Positions 17,161-25,445 of a stretch of DNA of 39,492 nt are shown piece by piece. The notes under the pieces are model-generated. The model saw only the letters and a program-made list of their open reading frames with translations, was not told where the DNA came from and did no database searches. Positions within the stretch are counted from its first letter, which is position 1. Each line of letters opens with the position of its first letter. A program made the position numbers and the translations under genes. Source of the DNA: Syntrophaceae bacterium. GTDB lineage: Bacteria > Desulfobacterota > Syntrophia > Syntrophales > UBA2185. Where the stretch lies: assembly GCA_003142635.1 (NCBI GenBank), contig PLMX01000233.1, positions 17,392 through 56,883 on the forward strand, written 5' to 3'.

Positions 17161-17991
17161 TTATCTTAATTTTATAGCCAGATCATTAGCCGCTGCTTGA
17201 ACGACAAGCCAACTAATCCCACTTGTATCTTCGTCCGGAAACATTCGTAATGCCATTTGTTCATATGGGTGTATGATATTTCGGAATGCACGAAGCGAAT
17301 GTGAAAATCTCTGAACATCAAGATCAATCCATCCGCACTCATGTGCAACATTTATCATGTCTGACAAAGACAATTCTGCAAAATGTTTCACTTTTCCAGA
17401 ATTGTCTTTTGGTGCAGCAGAACCCATATTTGCCTCTTTCGGAAACTGTTGCATAACCGACAGAAGCATTCCCTCCAAGAATGATCCCATCAAAATGGTC
17501 GCAGCCAAATAGCCCTTAGCATCAAAGCATTTTTGAATTTCGGTCCACCTTTCTTTCAATATTTCACCAATGCCAGGGCCAAGTTTCAAGTTTATGAAAT
17601 CAGGTGGTGGAAGTGGTTTGAGTTCTGGTTCTTTTTTGGTGAATTGAGGCGTGATTGAGCGAAAACGGGGCTCGATCCCTTCTATTTCAACCTTAAGTCC
17701 TTCAATCATCAATATCTGATTCAGCTTATCTATAGCCCTTAAGACTTTTTCTTGATTCCCTCCATATTCTTTGGGATTGGCTAATCTTTGGATTACTGCA
17801 TTAAGATTATTCGAAGTGAGCTGCTGCAGAACAGAAAGTGTCCACCACTTGCGGGTCGATCCGTCATGAATAAAGTTTGAAAAGCCAACTCGACGGAAGA
17901 ATCTCGTCAGTTCTGAACCTGAACGGTATACAGGATAATCACCATCGCCGCAGATAAATTCTGCCAGCCGTTCTATTGTATTGGTATCCAT
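17161..17991 (-). CDS. Abi/HEPN-like protein (AbiJ-type N-terminus suspected)
   Basis: Protein of 276 residues with two apparent parts. The N-terminal 85 residues (ERLAEFICGDGDYPVYRSG, then LTRFFRRVGF and a GSTRKWW element) resemble the N-terminal domain found in AbiJ-type abortive-infection proteins. The C-terminal half (about residues 145-276) is helical, and its RAFRNIIHPYEQ resembles the RNxxxH motif of HEPN ribonucleases (here R-N-I-I-H). A short proline-rich linker (ELKPLPPPDF) joins them. The gene stands in an accessory patch next to a Fic gene. Both family assignments come from my reading of motifs and need a profile search. A possible short ORF overlaps its start. Confidence 0.7.
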   Translation of the reverse strand: MDTNTIERLAEFICGDGDYPVYRSGSELTRFFRRVGFSNFIHDGSTRKWWTLSVLQQLTSNNLNAVIQRLANPKEYGGNQEKVLRAIDKLNQILMIEGLKVEIEGIEPRFRSITPQFTKKEPELKPLPPPDFINLKLGPGIGEILKERWTEIQKCFDAKGYLAATILMGSFLEGMLLSVMQQFPKEANMGSAAPKDNSGKVKHFAELSLSDMINVAHECGWIDLDVQRFSHSLRAFRNIIHPYEQMALRMFPDEDTSGISWLVVQAAANDLAIKLR

Positions 17992-18146
17992 TTCTTCTTT
18001 AGCAGCTTGCTCACAAAGTCACCAGTTTGAAAACTTACTCTGCGTTTCCTCCGATCAAATATGAGGGGCAGATAATCATATCCCGATACCTGCTCCTCAG
18101 TGATGGCGTCAGCCACAATAACGGAGAGAGCCAATCCACAAATCAC
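17973..18146 (-). CDS. Possible short ORF (57 codons, GTG start) overlapping the Abi-like gene
   Basis: An open frame of 57 codons starts at a GTG (18146) and ends with TAG at 17973-17975, overlapping the next start at 17991 by 19 bases. The encoded peptide ends with a basic segment (FDRRKRRVSFQTGDFVSKLL) that looks protein-like rather than random. There is no ATG and no strong ribosome site, so it may instead be the remnant of a longer gene. If real, the overlap would couple it to the Abi-like gene, as in antitoxin-toxin pairs. Confidence 0.3.
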   Translation of the reverse strand: MICGLALSVIVADAITEEQVSGYDYLPLIFDRRKRRVSFQTGDFVSKLLKKKWIPIQ

Positions 18147-18149
18147 TCA

Positions 18150-18236
18150 TGTCGACGGCATCGACACGTCCGGAGAACGAGTCGATAAAATAGTAAAACA
18201 TCGACACGTTTTTATTTTGTGTCGACGGCATCGACA
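18150..18236. repeat. Repeated palindrome TGTCGA-N5-TCGACA
   Basis: The 17-base sequence TGTCGACGGCATCGACA occurs twice, at 18150-18166 and 18220-18236. Each copy is an inverted repeat (TGTCGA/TCGACA around CGGCA). A third partial site (CATCGACACGT) at 18199-18209 matches the right half of the first copy and its flank. The cluster lies just after the Fic stop codon and upstream of the short ORF and Abi-like gene. It has the form of a multi-site operator. Confidence 0.6.
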
Positions 18237-18239
18237 TCT

Positions 18240-19325
18240 TTATTTCGACAGCAGCTTGTACAACTTTACGTTCAAATAAAGCGTTTCCTTGCCGATTTTG
18301 TGATGTTTAAGAATACCGATTTGTTCTAATTCCTTTAAATATTCCGCCGCAGTCTGGCGTTTTGCGATCCCGCCGTCAATAATAAATTGGCCTTTCGTAT
18401 AGGGTTGGCGGAAAATGAGCTCTATCAGTTCCTTGGAGTAAACCCTGGCAGGCAGCTTTTTTCTCGCTGTTTCCATCGTTTCGGCCATTAAAGCCCGAAT
18501 CGCCAAAATACGTTCGCGGGTAAATACGGCAGTGTCTTCAACTGCCTTCAGCATGAAGAGAATCCATGGTTCCCACAGGCCTTTTTCTGTTACCTGACGC
18601 AGCAGTCGGTAGTAGTCGTTCTTCTGTTCAATGATTGCCTTGCTGAGATAGAGCACCGGAATGTTCAGCAGTCCGTTCAGGACAAGAAAAAGGATATTGA
18701 TGATTCGCCCGGCCCGTCCGTTACCGTCGGAGAAAGGGTGAATCGCCTCGAATTGGTAATGGATCAAAGCCAGCTTGATCAAAGGATCTATATCGTCCTG
18801 GCCGTGCATGAAATATTCCAAGTTCCTCAGTTTGTCCCGAATGATGGTTTCTCCCTCGGGAGGTGTATAGATGACTTTTCCGTTTGCAGCATTGACAACG
18901 GCGGTCCCGGGTAACCGGCGGATACCGCCGGAATGTTCCTTGATCGTTTGGACAATATCTATGAAAAGGTTGGTGGCAAGGACCGGCCGCTTTTTTAAGA
19001 TGTTGTATCCCTTCCACAGAGCCTCCCGATAGCGAAGAACCTCTTTCGTAGCCGCATCTGTTTGTTTGTTATTTGCCGCGAAGGCCTGGAACAGAGCATC
19101 GCTGGTGGTTATAATATTCTCGATTTCAGAACTGGCCTTCGCTTCCTGCAAGATCAGGGAATCTACCAGCAGTGCCTGATTAGGAATCGTCTCGCCCAGG
19201 CCTTTCAATTCCGCCAACGCACTTCTGGCCGTGATTGTTTTCTTGAGAATTGACTTGGTCTCCACATCCATTTGGGGTGGTAGTGGCGGCAGATCATTAT
19301 GGGGAGCCTTCGGATTAAATGCCAT
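18240..19325 (-). CDS. Fic-family AMP-transferase-like protein
   Basis: Fic protein of 361 residues. The catalytic motif HPFSDGNGRAGR (residues 196-207) is intact, so AMP transfer to a target hydroxyl is expected. The N-terminal helix holds the inhibitory motif S-x-x-x-E-N (Ser65 to Asn70 in SSEIEN), which marks a class II, self-inhibited Fic enzyme. The Fic core is preceded by a DUF4172-like or Fic_N-like region and followed by a C-terminal winged-helix segment (TAAEYLKELEQIGILKHHKIG), the common build of this subfamily. The substrate is unknown. It is flanked by the Abi-like gene and the sigma54 system. Its last codon is four bases from the palindromic repeats. Confidence 0.92.
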   Translation of the reverse strand: MAFNPKAPHNDLPPLPPQMDVETKSILKKTITARSALAELKGLGETIPNQALLVDSLILQEAKASSEIENIITTSDALFQAFAANNKQTDAATKEVLRYREALWKGYNILKKRPVLATNLFIDIVQTIKEHSGGIRRLPGTAVVNAANGKVIYTPPEGETIIRDKLRNLEYFMHGQDDIDPLIKLALIHYQFEAIHPFSDGNGRAGRIINILFLVLNGLLNIPVLYLSKAIIEQKNDYYRLLRQVTEKGLWEPWILFMLKAVEDTAVFTRERILAIRALMAETMETARKKLPARVYSKELIELIFRQPYTKGQFIIDGGIAKRQTAAEYLKELEQIGILKHHKIGKETLYLNVKLYKLLSK

Positions 19326-19505
19326 AGCCGATGCCCTCCGGATTGAACACGTTATGGTTATGTTTGTTCAGGGATGAACTCATTGGAGATAGGTGATTAA
19401 TACGCCTGAAAGTCAATAATATCAATGAAAAAATGTGGTTACTCGCTCCTCATAATGAAATACTTTCATCTAATAGTCGCGGAGCTGGTGGCCAAGTTCT
19501 AATTC

Positions 19506-20870
19506 CTACATCACGCCGTATTTTTTCAGTTTCAGATGCAGTGTCCGCCGGGTGATGCCGAGCCTTCTTGCTGCCTCGCTCTTGTTCCCCCCCGCCGTCT
19601 CAAGCGCCTTCAGGATCGTGTCCTTTTCTACGGATTCGAGAGACGGCTCTCCCGTGCCGGTCTGATGATCCGGCGCTTCTGGCGCTTGCGGCTCTCCCCG
19701 TAAGACAAGGGCAAATTCCTCTTCACCGAGGTATTCCGAGCGCGATAGCACAACCGCCCGTTCGACGGCATTCATCAGTTCCCGGACGTTACCCGGCCAA
19801 TCATTCTTCAGGAGCCGATCCATGGCCCGAGGTGTGAATCCCTTGATGCTCTTGTGATTCTTCTTGGCAAACAGGGTGAGAAAGTGTCCCGCAATGAGTG
19901 GTATATCTTCCCGCCGTTCCCGGAGCGGCGGCACGTTGAGCGTCACTACATTAAGACGGTAATAAAGATCATCACGAAAACGTCTCGCCTCAATTTCGCG
20001 CGTCAGGTCCTTGTTGGTGGCGGCGATAACCCGCACGTCCACCTTGATGACATCGTCACCACCCACGCGGGTGATTTCCCTTTCCTGCAAAACGCGCAAT
20101 AACTTGACCTGCATGGCAGGAGACATCTCGCTCACTTCATCGAGGAAGAGAGTCCCTCCCTCAGCCTGACGAAATTTTCCTTCCTTGCGCTTATCGGCGC
20201 CGGTGAACGCGCCTTTTTCATGGCCGAAAAGCTCGGACTCGAGAAGGGTTTCCGTGATCGCAGCGCAATTAATCTTCACGAAAGGGCCGTTCTTCCGGAG
20301 GCTGTTGAAATGTATGGCGCCTGCAATCATTTCTTTACCTGTTCCGGACTCGCCGGTGATCAGAACAGTTGCCTCGGAAGGCGCAACCTGAACCATGGTT
20401 TCCATGAGTCTCGTCATAGCCGGACTGTGTCCGATCAGGTTTTGACTGTTAAATTGACCGGCGAGACTCTCCCGGAGGTGGCGGTTCTCCTCCTTTAGGC
20501 GGCTGTGTTCCATAGAGCGTTCGATGGTCAGTTTCAGTTCGTCAAAATCAAGGGGCTTGGTAAGATAATCGTAGGCGCCTTCTTTGAGGGCCTTAACCGC
20601 CGTTTCCACCGAGGCATAGGCAGTCATGATGATGACGGGGATAGCGGGATTGAATCTCTTTATCTCTCGAAGGGCTTCTAATCCGGATACCTTGAGCATG
20701 CGAATGTCCATCAGGATCAGGTCAAAAGGTTTCTCTGAAACGGCTTCGATGGCCTTTCCACCGTCGTCGGCTTCGGCAACATCATATCCCCAGCCGCCGA
20801 GCAGCGTCCTTAACATTGTCCGATGGGCGAGATCGTCGTCCACAACCAAAATGGTATTTTTCGATTTCAT
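19506..20870 (-). CDS. zraR: NtrC-family sigma54-dependent response regulator (ZraR-like)
   Basis: Transcription activator of 454 residues with the classic three-part build. The receiver holds Asp55 in LILMDIRM. The AAA+ domain contains GESGTGKE (Walker A, residues 173-180), GAFTGAD (sigma54 contact loop, residues 220-226), a Walker B at GGTLFLDEVSEM and an arginine-finger region. The C-terminal Fis-type helix-turn-helix reads AAGGNKSEAARRLGITRRTLHLKLKKYG. It follows the kinase gene by 60 bases. Beyond the kinase stands a ZraP-like gene with a perfect sigma54 promoter, so this regulator is the probable activator of that gene. The ZraR name rests on that context as much as on similarity. Confidence 0.92.
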   Translation of the reverse strand: MKSKNTILVVDDDLAHRTMLRTLLGGWGYDVAEADDGGKAIEAVSEKPFDLILMDIRMLKVSGLEALREIKRFNPAIPVIIMTAYASVETAVKALKEGAYDYLTKPLDFDELKLTIERSMEHSRLKEENRHLRESLAGQFNSQNLIGHSPAMTRLMETMVQVAPSEATVLITGESGTGKEMIAGAIHFNSLRKNGPFVKINCAAITETLLESELFGHEKGAFTGADKRKEGKFRQAEGGTLFLDEVSEMSPAMQVKLLRVLQEREITRVGGDDVIKVDVRVIAATNKDLTREIEARRFRDDLYYRLNVVTLNVPPLRERREDIPLIAGHFLTLFAKKNHKSIKGFTPRAMDRLLKNDWPGNVRELMNAVERAVVLSRSEYLGEEEFALVLRGEPQAPEAPDHQTGTGEPSLESVEKDTILKALETAGGNKSEAARRLGITRRTLHLKLKKYGVM

Positions 20871-20930
20871 ATATTTCTCACCAATGTCTGTCTCTTTTGG
20901 TTCAGGCAGAGACCTGAACCAACAAAGAGG

Positions 20931-22784
20931 TTATGCGCACGCCTCGGATGACGGGCCGATGGGTAGAAAGATTGACACCGTGGTTCCCTTCTCAGGTTCA
21001 CTTGTCACCCGGAGTTCACCGTCATGGGATTCCATTATTTTATGGACAATAGCAAGCCCGAGACCCGTTCCTGAAGACCTGGTCGTAAAGTATGGATCAA
21101 AGATGCGGGCAAGGTCCTTTCCATCGATACCTTTTCCCGTATCGGTAACATCGATCCTTACCGTGCGGCCCTCGTGCGGCAGGACCGCTACCGTGAGCGT
21201 GCCGCCTTTGTCCATGGCCTCCAGGCCATTCAAATACAGATTGAGCAGCACCTGCGTGATTCTATCTCTGTCAATGAAAATATCCCCTAAATGCGGAGGG
21301 AAGTCTGTGCGAACGGCAACATTTTTCGCCTTCGCCTGGCTTTCTATCATTCTCAGTGTGTGGCCGATTACCTCCTCGATGGAAGCCCACTGCTTTTTCA
21401 TCTCCAGCGGTCTGGCAAATTCAAGGAGCTGGCCGATAACCCGGTTTAGCCTGTCGACCTCCTGAACCATGATGTCTGCGGTTTTCTGATCCTCAGGGTT
21501 ATCCCTGTAGCGCTCTTTGAAAAAAGTAGCGAAGCCTTTGATGGAACTTAAGGGGTTCCTGATTTCATGAGCAATCCCGGCTGCCAGACTGCCCACAGAC
21601 GCGAGGCGTTGACTGCGTTCCATTTCCTTCTTCAAATGCTGCACCTCGGTGATGTCTCTGAAAAGTATTACATAACCAAGAAATTTGCCGTCATCTTCCT
21701 CGAGGGCTGTGGCAATCACTTCGAGGAAAATTGTCCTGCCGTTTGCAAGAGGGCAATCTATCTCTTTCTCGATTACTTTTTTCTCAGCTTTCAGGCCTTG
21801 CAGTAAGGCCATGCACGGCGGGGGCACGATCTCCGCTGCCTTCTTTCCCAGGACATCTGAATGCAAATGGCCGAGGATGGATTCGGCGGTCTGGTTAAAT
21901 GAGATGATTTCTTCCCGGTCATTTATGGCAACCAGGCCGATGGGCATATTTTCCACGAGGCTGTCGGAAAAGATTTTTATTCTCGAGAAGGAGGTCTTTG
22001 CCGAGCGATACCCTTGCGCGAGAAAGAGAGAAATGACTCCCGAACATCCAATCAGAATAAGAATGGAGGCAATCAAGACGGTACGACGTGTATCCTGCTC
22101 TCTTGCCGCGAGTACCGGCCCCATATCCATCCCAACAAAAATGATGAACCCCGACGGTGTTCCCGCTGACTTATCCATTGTTCGCGCCGATGGCTGCTTA
22201 TCTGATTTTGGTCCTTTCAGAAATCCCTGGAAGGGTTTCTCTGTCGGGGAAAATTGCCGGTAAACTTCAAAGGTATCGGCGCCTTCAGGATTGGGAACCT
22301 GCCGCCATTCCACTTGCTTTAAAGAAGCAAGACGCGCGAGATCAAGATCTGTCCCGTACGTTTCCCCTATCATCGAGGGGTCGCTGTCGGCCACGATTGT
22401 GCCCTCTGCATCAGTTACGATCAGATGATCGATATCCGGTTGCTGTGCTGTTTCAATCAACAGCTTCTGGAGCTGAAAACTGCTCCATCGCATTCCTATC
22501 CCCGTTCTCGCGCCCGCTTCAAAAGATGTTATCAGGGCCGCTCCCTTCTCGACCAAGAGCTGTGTGGTGTATTCCTTTTGTTTATTTATGCTCTGGATAG
22601 TCAGTACAATAAAGACAGGGACAATGATGACCACGGCCCCGATGATAAACCAGGGCGAGACACCTGCCAAGAATTTCCGCCCTTTCTCATTAGTCTTATT
22701 TTTCATGTTCATCTGGATATTTTTTATTCGACTGGATACCATAACTGGATACTTATTATCCATATTTTTTATTTGGAGCAACAA
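20931..22784 (-). CDS. zraS: PAS-domain sensor histidine kinase (ZraS-like)
   Basis: Membrane sensor kinase of 617 residues as listed. A first transmembrane helix (PWFIIGAVVIIVPVFIVLT) leads into a periplasmic cache-like domain of about 180 residues (HLIVTDAEGTIVADSDPSMIG). A second helix (TVLIASILILIGCSGVISLFL) is followed by a PAS domain (NMPIGLVAINDREEIISFN), the HisKA motif SLAAGIAHEIRNPLSSIKGF and the ATPase motifs (VTDTGKGIDGKDLARIF, then TGLGLAIVHKI). This matches the kinases paired with ZraR or HydG. The listed start is a TTG at 22784. ATG codons at 22763 and near 22710 are in frame and none has a clear ribosome site, so the N-terminus is uncertain by about 25 residues. Confidence 0.9.
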   Translation of the reverse strand: MLLQIKNMDNKYPVMVSSRIKNIQMNMKNKTNEKGRKFLAGVSPWFIIGAVVIIVPVFIVLTIQSINKQKEYTTQLLVEKGAALITSFEAGARTGIGMRWSSFQLQKLLIETAQQPDIDHLIVTDAEGTIVADSDPSMIGETYGTDLDLARLASLKQVEWRQVPNPEGADTFEVYRQFSPTEKPFQGFLKGPKSDKQPSARTMDKSAGTPSGFIIFVGMDMGPVLAAREQDTRRTVLIASILILIGCSGVISLFLAQGYRSAKTSFSRIKIFSDSLVENMPIGLVAINDREEIISFNQTAESILGHLHSDVLGKKAAEIVPPPCMALLQGLKAEKKVIEKEIDCPLANGRTIFLEVIATALEEDDGKFLGYVILFRDITEVQHLKKEMERSQRLASVGSLAAGIAHEIRNPLSSIKGFATFFKERYRDNPEDQKTADIMVQEVDRLNRVIGQLLEFARPLEMKKQWASIEEVIGHTLRMIESQAKAKNVAVRTDFPPHLGDIFIDRDRITQVLLNLYLNGLEAMDKGGTLTVAVLPHEGRTVRIDVTDTGKGIDGKDLARIFDPYFTTRSSGTGLGLAIVHKIMESHDGELRVTSEPEKGTTVSIFLPIGPSSEACA

Positions 22785-22860
22785 GACACGGTGCTGAGTA
22801 ACGTAGATGATTCGCCAATACCATTGTTATATAATCATGTTACGTGTTCGGAAATTAATC

Positions 22861-22876
22861 TGGCACAGGCCTTGCT
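22861..22876 (+). promoter_or_regulatory. Consensus sigma54 promoter of the zraP-like gene
   Basis: TGGCAC at 22861-22866, five bases, then TTGCT at 22872-22876 match the -24/-12 consensus (TGGCAC-N5-TTGCW) exactly. The expected start of transcription is about 22885-22890, leaving a leader of about 35-40 bases that includes AAGGAG before the ATG at 22924. Confidence 0.85.
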
Positions 22877-22923
22877 CTGCATACAAGAAAAAGAAAGAAA
22901 TAATATCTAAGGAGAATGTAACC

Positions 22924-23415
22924 ATGAAAAAATTAACAATGACATTAGTAACAGTGTTTGTCGTGATGGCTTTATCGGCTTATGCCTTTGCCTACGATCC
23001 CGGTTGGGGAAGAGGGCATGGTGGAGCGGGCTGCTCTGGGCCGGATACATCCATTCTATCCCGGCTTAATCTGACACCCGGACAGACGACAAAAATCAAT
23101 GCCCTCCGTGAAGCCAATCTGAGGGACACAAAACCCCTCAAGGACAGGATGTACAGCAAGCGCGGCGATCTAAGGCTGCTCTGGCTGCAGACGAACCCCG
23201 ACCAGAACAAGATCACGGCGGCGCAGAAAGAGATCAGAACCCTTCGCGATCAAATGCAGGATAAGATGACCACCTTTAGGCTGGAGGTCCTCAAAGTCTT
23301 GACGCCCGAACAGCAGGAAAAACTGAAGTCTTTCAAACTGGGACATGGTTTTGGCCACGGCATGAAGGGTGGCCCCGGCATGGGCGGAAACCCTGGCATG
23401 ATGAGAGGCAACTAA
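22924..23415 (+). CDS. zraP: ZraP/Spy-like periplasmic protein
   Basis: Exported protein of 163 residues. The start is fixed by AAGGAG about eight bases upstream of the ATG; a longer in-frame opening back to 22807 lacks a ribosome site and would precede the sigma54 promoter. The signal peptide runs to about residue 24 (ALSAYAFA). The mature part has a Gly/His-rich head with one cysteine (GRGHGGAGCSG), a helical Spy/CpxP-type core with the LTPGQ and LTPEQQEKL repeats (LxxEQ-like), and a Gly/Met/His tail (HGFGHGMKGGPGMGGNPG). This is the layout of ZraP, a zinc-binding chaperone of the envelope stress response. The divergent kinase/regulator pair and sigma54 promoter complete a ZraPSR-like module. 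Confidence 0.88.
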   Translation: MKKLTMTLVTVFVVMALSAYAFAYDPGWGRGHGGAGCSGPDTSILSRLNLTPGQTTKINALREANLRDTKPLKDRMYSKRGDLRLLWLQTNPDQNKITAAQKEIRTLRDQMQDKMTTFRLEVLKVLTPEQQEKLKSFKLGHGFGHGMKGGPGMGGNPGMMRGN

Positions 23416-23435
23416 GTAAGGAATCCTTTTCTCGC

Positions 23436-23472
23436 GATCATCCGGGAGGCCACCTCCACCTCCCGGATGATC
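23436..23472. other. Perfect 14-bp stem-loop after the zraP-like gene
   Basis: GATCATCCGGGAGG (23436-23449) is matched exactly by CCTCCCGGATGATC (23459-23472) around a nine-base loop. It starts 21 bases after the stop codon. Neither strand has a T-run after it, so it is not a standard intrinsic terminator. It may end or protect the zraP-like mRNA. Confidence 0.7.
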
Positions 23473-23586
23473 ATCGTATTGCCTTCCGGAGTTTCGCTGC
23501 AACCAACCATTTACATTTTGCATCGTCTCAAAAAAATTCAGTCTTGATCTTCGCAAAAGGTTGCGGCGTTTTTCAAATCTTCTGCC

Positions 23587-24777
23587 TCAGGCAAAAAGCC
23601 CGGCCACCTTCTTTCCATATTCGACGCATGCCGCAATACTTTCCGTATCCGGATTCCACAGGGTCTTTATGCCTCCGTCGACCACCTCGAAGCCCGCAGA
23701 TTGGAGATTCTCGGAAATGACCTTTACAGATTCGCCGCTCCAGCCATAGCATCCGAAGGCGGCTGCTTTCTTGCCCTGGAATCTCAGACCCTTAATTTCT
23801 TCGAGAAGCGACGCGACTGCAGTAAGAATGCCGCGGTTAATTGTCGGGGACCCGACAAGAATTGCCTTCGATTTAAAAATCTCCGTGATCACGTCATTCT
23901 TGTCCGATTTGGCAAGGTTGTACAACTTCACATTTACCTTATGATCAGATTGCGTGATGCCGGAGGCGATATTTTCCGCCATCACGCGGGTGCCGTTCCA
24001 CATGGAATCGTAAATAATGGTGATCTGATTTTCTTTATAGCTGTCGGCCCATTTCAGATACTGCTCAACAATCTGAACGGGGTTATCCCGCCAGATTACG
24101 CCGTGGCTTGTGCAGATAATATCCACGGGTAACTTGAAGGATAAGACCTCCTTGATTTTCTTGCCGACGAAAGCGCTGAAAGGCGTCAGGATATTCGCGT
24201 AATATTTTATGCATTCCTCCATCAGTTCGGCCTGGTCAACGAGATCATTAAACATGAACTCCGTTGCATAGTGCTGGCCGAATGCATCATTGCTGAACAA
24301 GATATTATCGCCCGTCAGGTAGCAAAACATTGTGTCCGGCCAGTGAAGCATCGGCGCTTCCACGAAGATCAATTCCTTTTTCCCAAGACTCAGACGATCG
24401 CCTGTCTTTACTGCATGGAAATTCCAATCCTGGTGGTAGTGGCCCTTAAGGGATTTGATGCCGTTTGCGGTGCAGTATATGGGCGTATCGGGGATATGGC
24501 TCATGAGCTCGGGCAGGGAGCCGCTGTGATCGATCTCCGCATGGTTTGCAATGACATAGTCGATTTTCTTCAGATCAATTGTTTTTTGCAGGTTCTCGAC
24601 ATACTCTTTTGCGAACGGAAGCCAGGCCGTATCGATCAAGGCTACCTTTTCTTCTTCGATGAGATACGAATTATAGGTCGACCCGCGATGCGTGGAATAT
24701 TCATCACCATGAAACTTCCTGAGCTCCCAATCGATCTTACCCACCCACGACACGTTGTTCTTAATATGTAACTTCAT
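23587..24777 (-). CDS. Flavodiiron protein (A-type flavoprotein, FprA-like)
   Basis: Cytoplasmic flavodiiron protein of 396 residues. The family reduces oxygen to water or nitric oxide to nitrous oxide, protecting anaerobes. The N-terminal metallo-beta-lactamase-like domain holds the di-iron ligands in HAEIDH (residues 79-84), in the MLHWPDTMF region and in SNDAFGQHYA. The C-terminal flavodoxin domain (from about residue 250) binds FMN: IIYDSMWNGTRVMAENIASG is its phosphate loop. There is no rubredoxin or NADH-oxidase extension, so a separate electron donor is needed. A GGGAG ribosome site precedes the ATG. It lies 63 bases downstream of a small ABM-like gene and is probably cotranscribed with it. 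Confidence 0.94.
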   Translation of the reverse strand: MKLHIKNNVSWVGKIDWELRKFHGDEYSTHRGSTYNSYLIEEEKVALIDTAWLPFAKEYVENLQKTIDLKKIDYVIANHAEIDHSGSLPELMSHIPDTPIYCTANGIKSLKGHYHQDWNFHAVKTGDRLSLGKKELIFVEAPMLHWPDTMFCYLTGDNILFSNDAFGQHYATEFMFNDLVDQAELMEECIKYYANILTPFSAFVGKKIKEVLSFKLPVDIICTSHGVIWRDNPVQIVEQYLKWADSYKENQITIIYDSMWNGTRVMAENIASGITQSDHKVNVKLYNLAKSDKNDVITEIFKSKAILVGSPTINRGILTAVASLLEEIKGLRFQGKKAAAFGCYGWSGESVKVISENLQSAGFEVVDGGIKTLWNPDTESIAACVEYGKKVAGLFA

Positions 24778-24840
24778 ATTTTGTCTCCCTTCTTCCTATG
24801 ACTAACTCTCTCGCAGTTTGATCAACAATGTCCGCCCGTA

Positions 24841-25131
24841 TTATCCGGCGATCACCTCGTAGAACTGAGGCGTTGGATGACCGTCAAATAGCGGCGCAAC
24901 ATGTTTACCCGCCTCATCATGGATGGGACTGGTATGCATAGCCATAAAGGTTTCACGACTATCATGCTCTACAATGGCAGCGTAGTTACCCTCCTTCAAG
25001 GGTTTCAATAATCGGCGACTGATAAATCCTTTATGTTTCGCAAACTCTTTATTTGACCAGGCGAACCATTCCTTAAATTCGGCGTCCTTGCCTGCCTTTA
25101 TCGGCGGGAAATTAATGATAACCACAAACAT
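24841..25131 (-). CDS. Small ABM-like (antibiotic biosynthesis monooxygenase fold) protein
   Basis: Protein of 96 residues from the chosen start (MFVVIINFPPIKAGKDAEF). The pattern, an opening beta strand, a helix with FKEWFAWSNKEFAKHKGF, and the RRLLKP and YAAIVEHDS strands, fits the dimeric alpha-beta barrel of the ABM family. Some members are quinone or haem-related monooxygenases; many have no known function. The start at 25131 is chosen because AGGGAGG stands about nine bases before it; the frame extends 21 codons further up without a ribosome site. Being first in an operon with a flavodiiron protein suggests a role in oxygen or nitric oxide stress, by context only. Confidence 0.75.
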   Translation of the reverse strand: MFVVIINFPPIKAGKDAEFKEWFAWSNKEFAKHKGFISRRLLKPLKEGNYAAIVEHDSRETFMAMHTSPIHDEAGKHVAPLFDGHPTPQFYEVIAG

Positions 25132-25445
25132 GGCAGATACCTCCCTTCTCAAATTTATCTGACGAAAAGCAATGACGTTAATCAGTAAATGCAAAAGTTA
25201 TTACTATAATACCTATATCTATCATTGAGGTCAAAAATATTTTTGTGGATTTCGTGTAAAGTAAGTTCCTTAATCCATTGACTGACGCAGAAATAAGATT
25301 ATTCACGAATACAATTGACCATTCTCCTTATAGAACTGGCTCCACAACATGTTAATATCCAGGCATGATCTTTTCTTTTCTGAATGACCTTCGAAAGAGT
25401 TGAAAATACGATGTCGCGATGAATAGTGGCGGCGGGAGTTTCCAC
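25132..25445. other. Divergent intergenic region before the YceI-like gene
   Basis: These 314 bases hold the promoter at 25206-25234 on the minus strand. On the plus strand I find no convincing -35/-10 pair for the YceI-like gene. No RNA gene or short ORF with a ribosome site is visible. Confidence 0.5.
25206..25234 (-). promoter_or_regulatory. Sigma70 promoter of the ABM-flavodiiron operon
   Basis: On the minus strand TTGACC (25234 to 25229) and TATTAT (25211 to 25206) are separated by 17 bases. The leader to the ATG at 25131 is about 70 bases and AT-rich. Confidence 0.65.

Noticed and set aside
18150-18236. CRISPR-like array
   Set aside because: Only two full palindromic copies with a 53-base interval and a half site; no spacer pattern and no cas gene.
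22807-22923. N-terminal extension of the zraP-like gene
   Set aside because: It would precede the sigma54 start site and hide the signal peptide; AAGGAG supports the ATG at 22924.
24778-24840. FNR-type site (TTGATCAA) before the flavodiiron gene
   Set aside because: It lacks the four-base spacing of the FNR consensus; a chance octamer is as likely.
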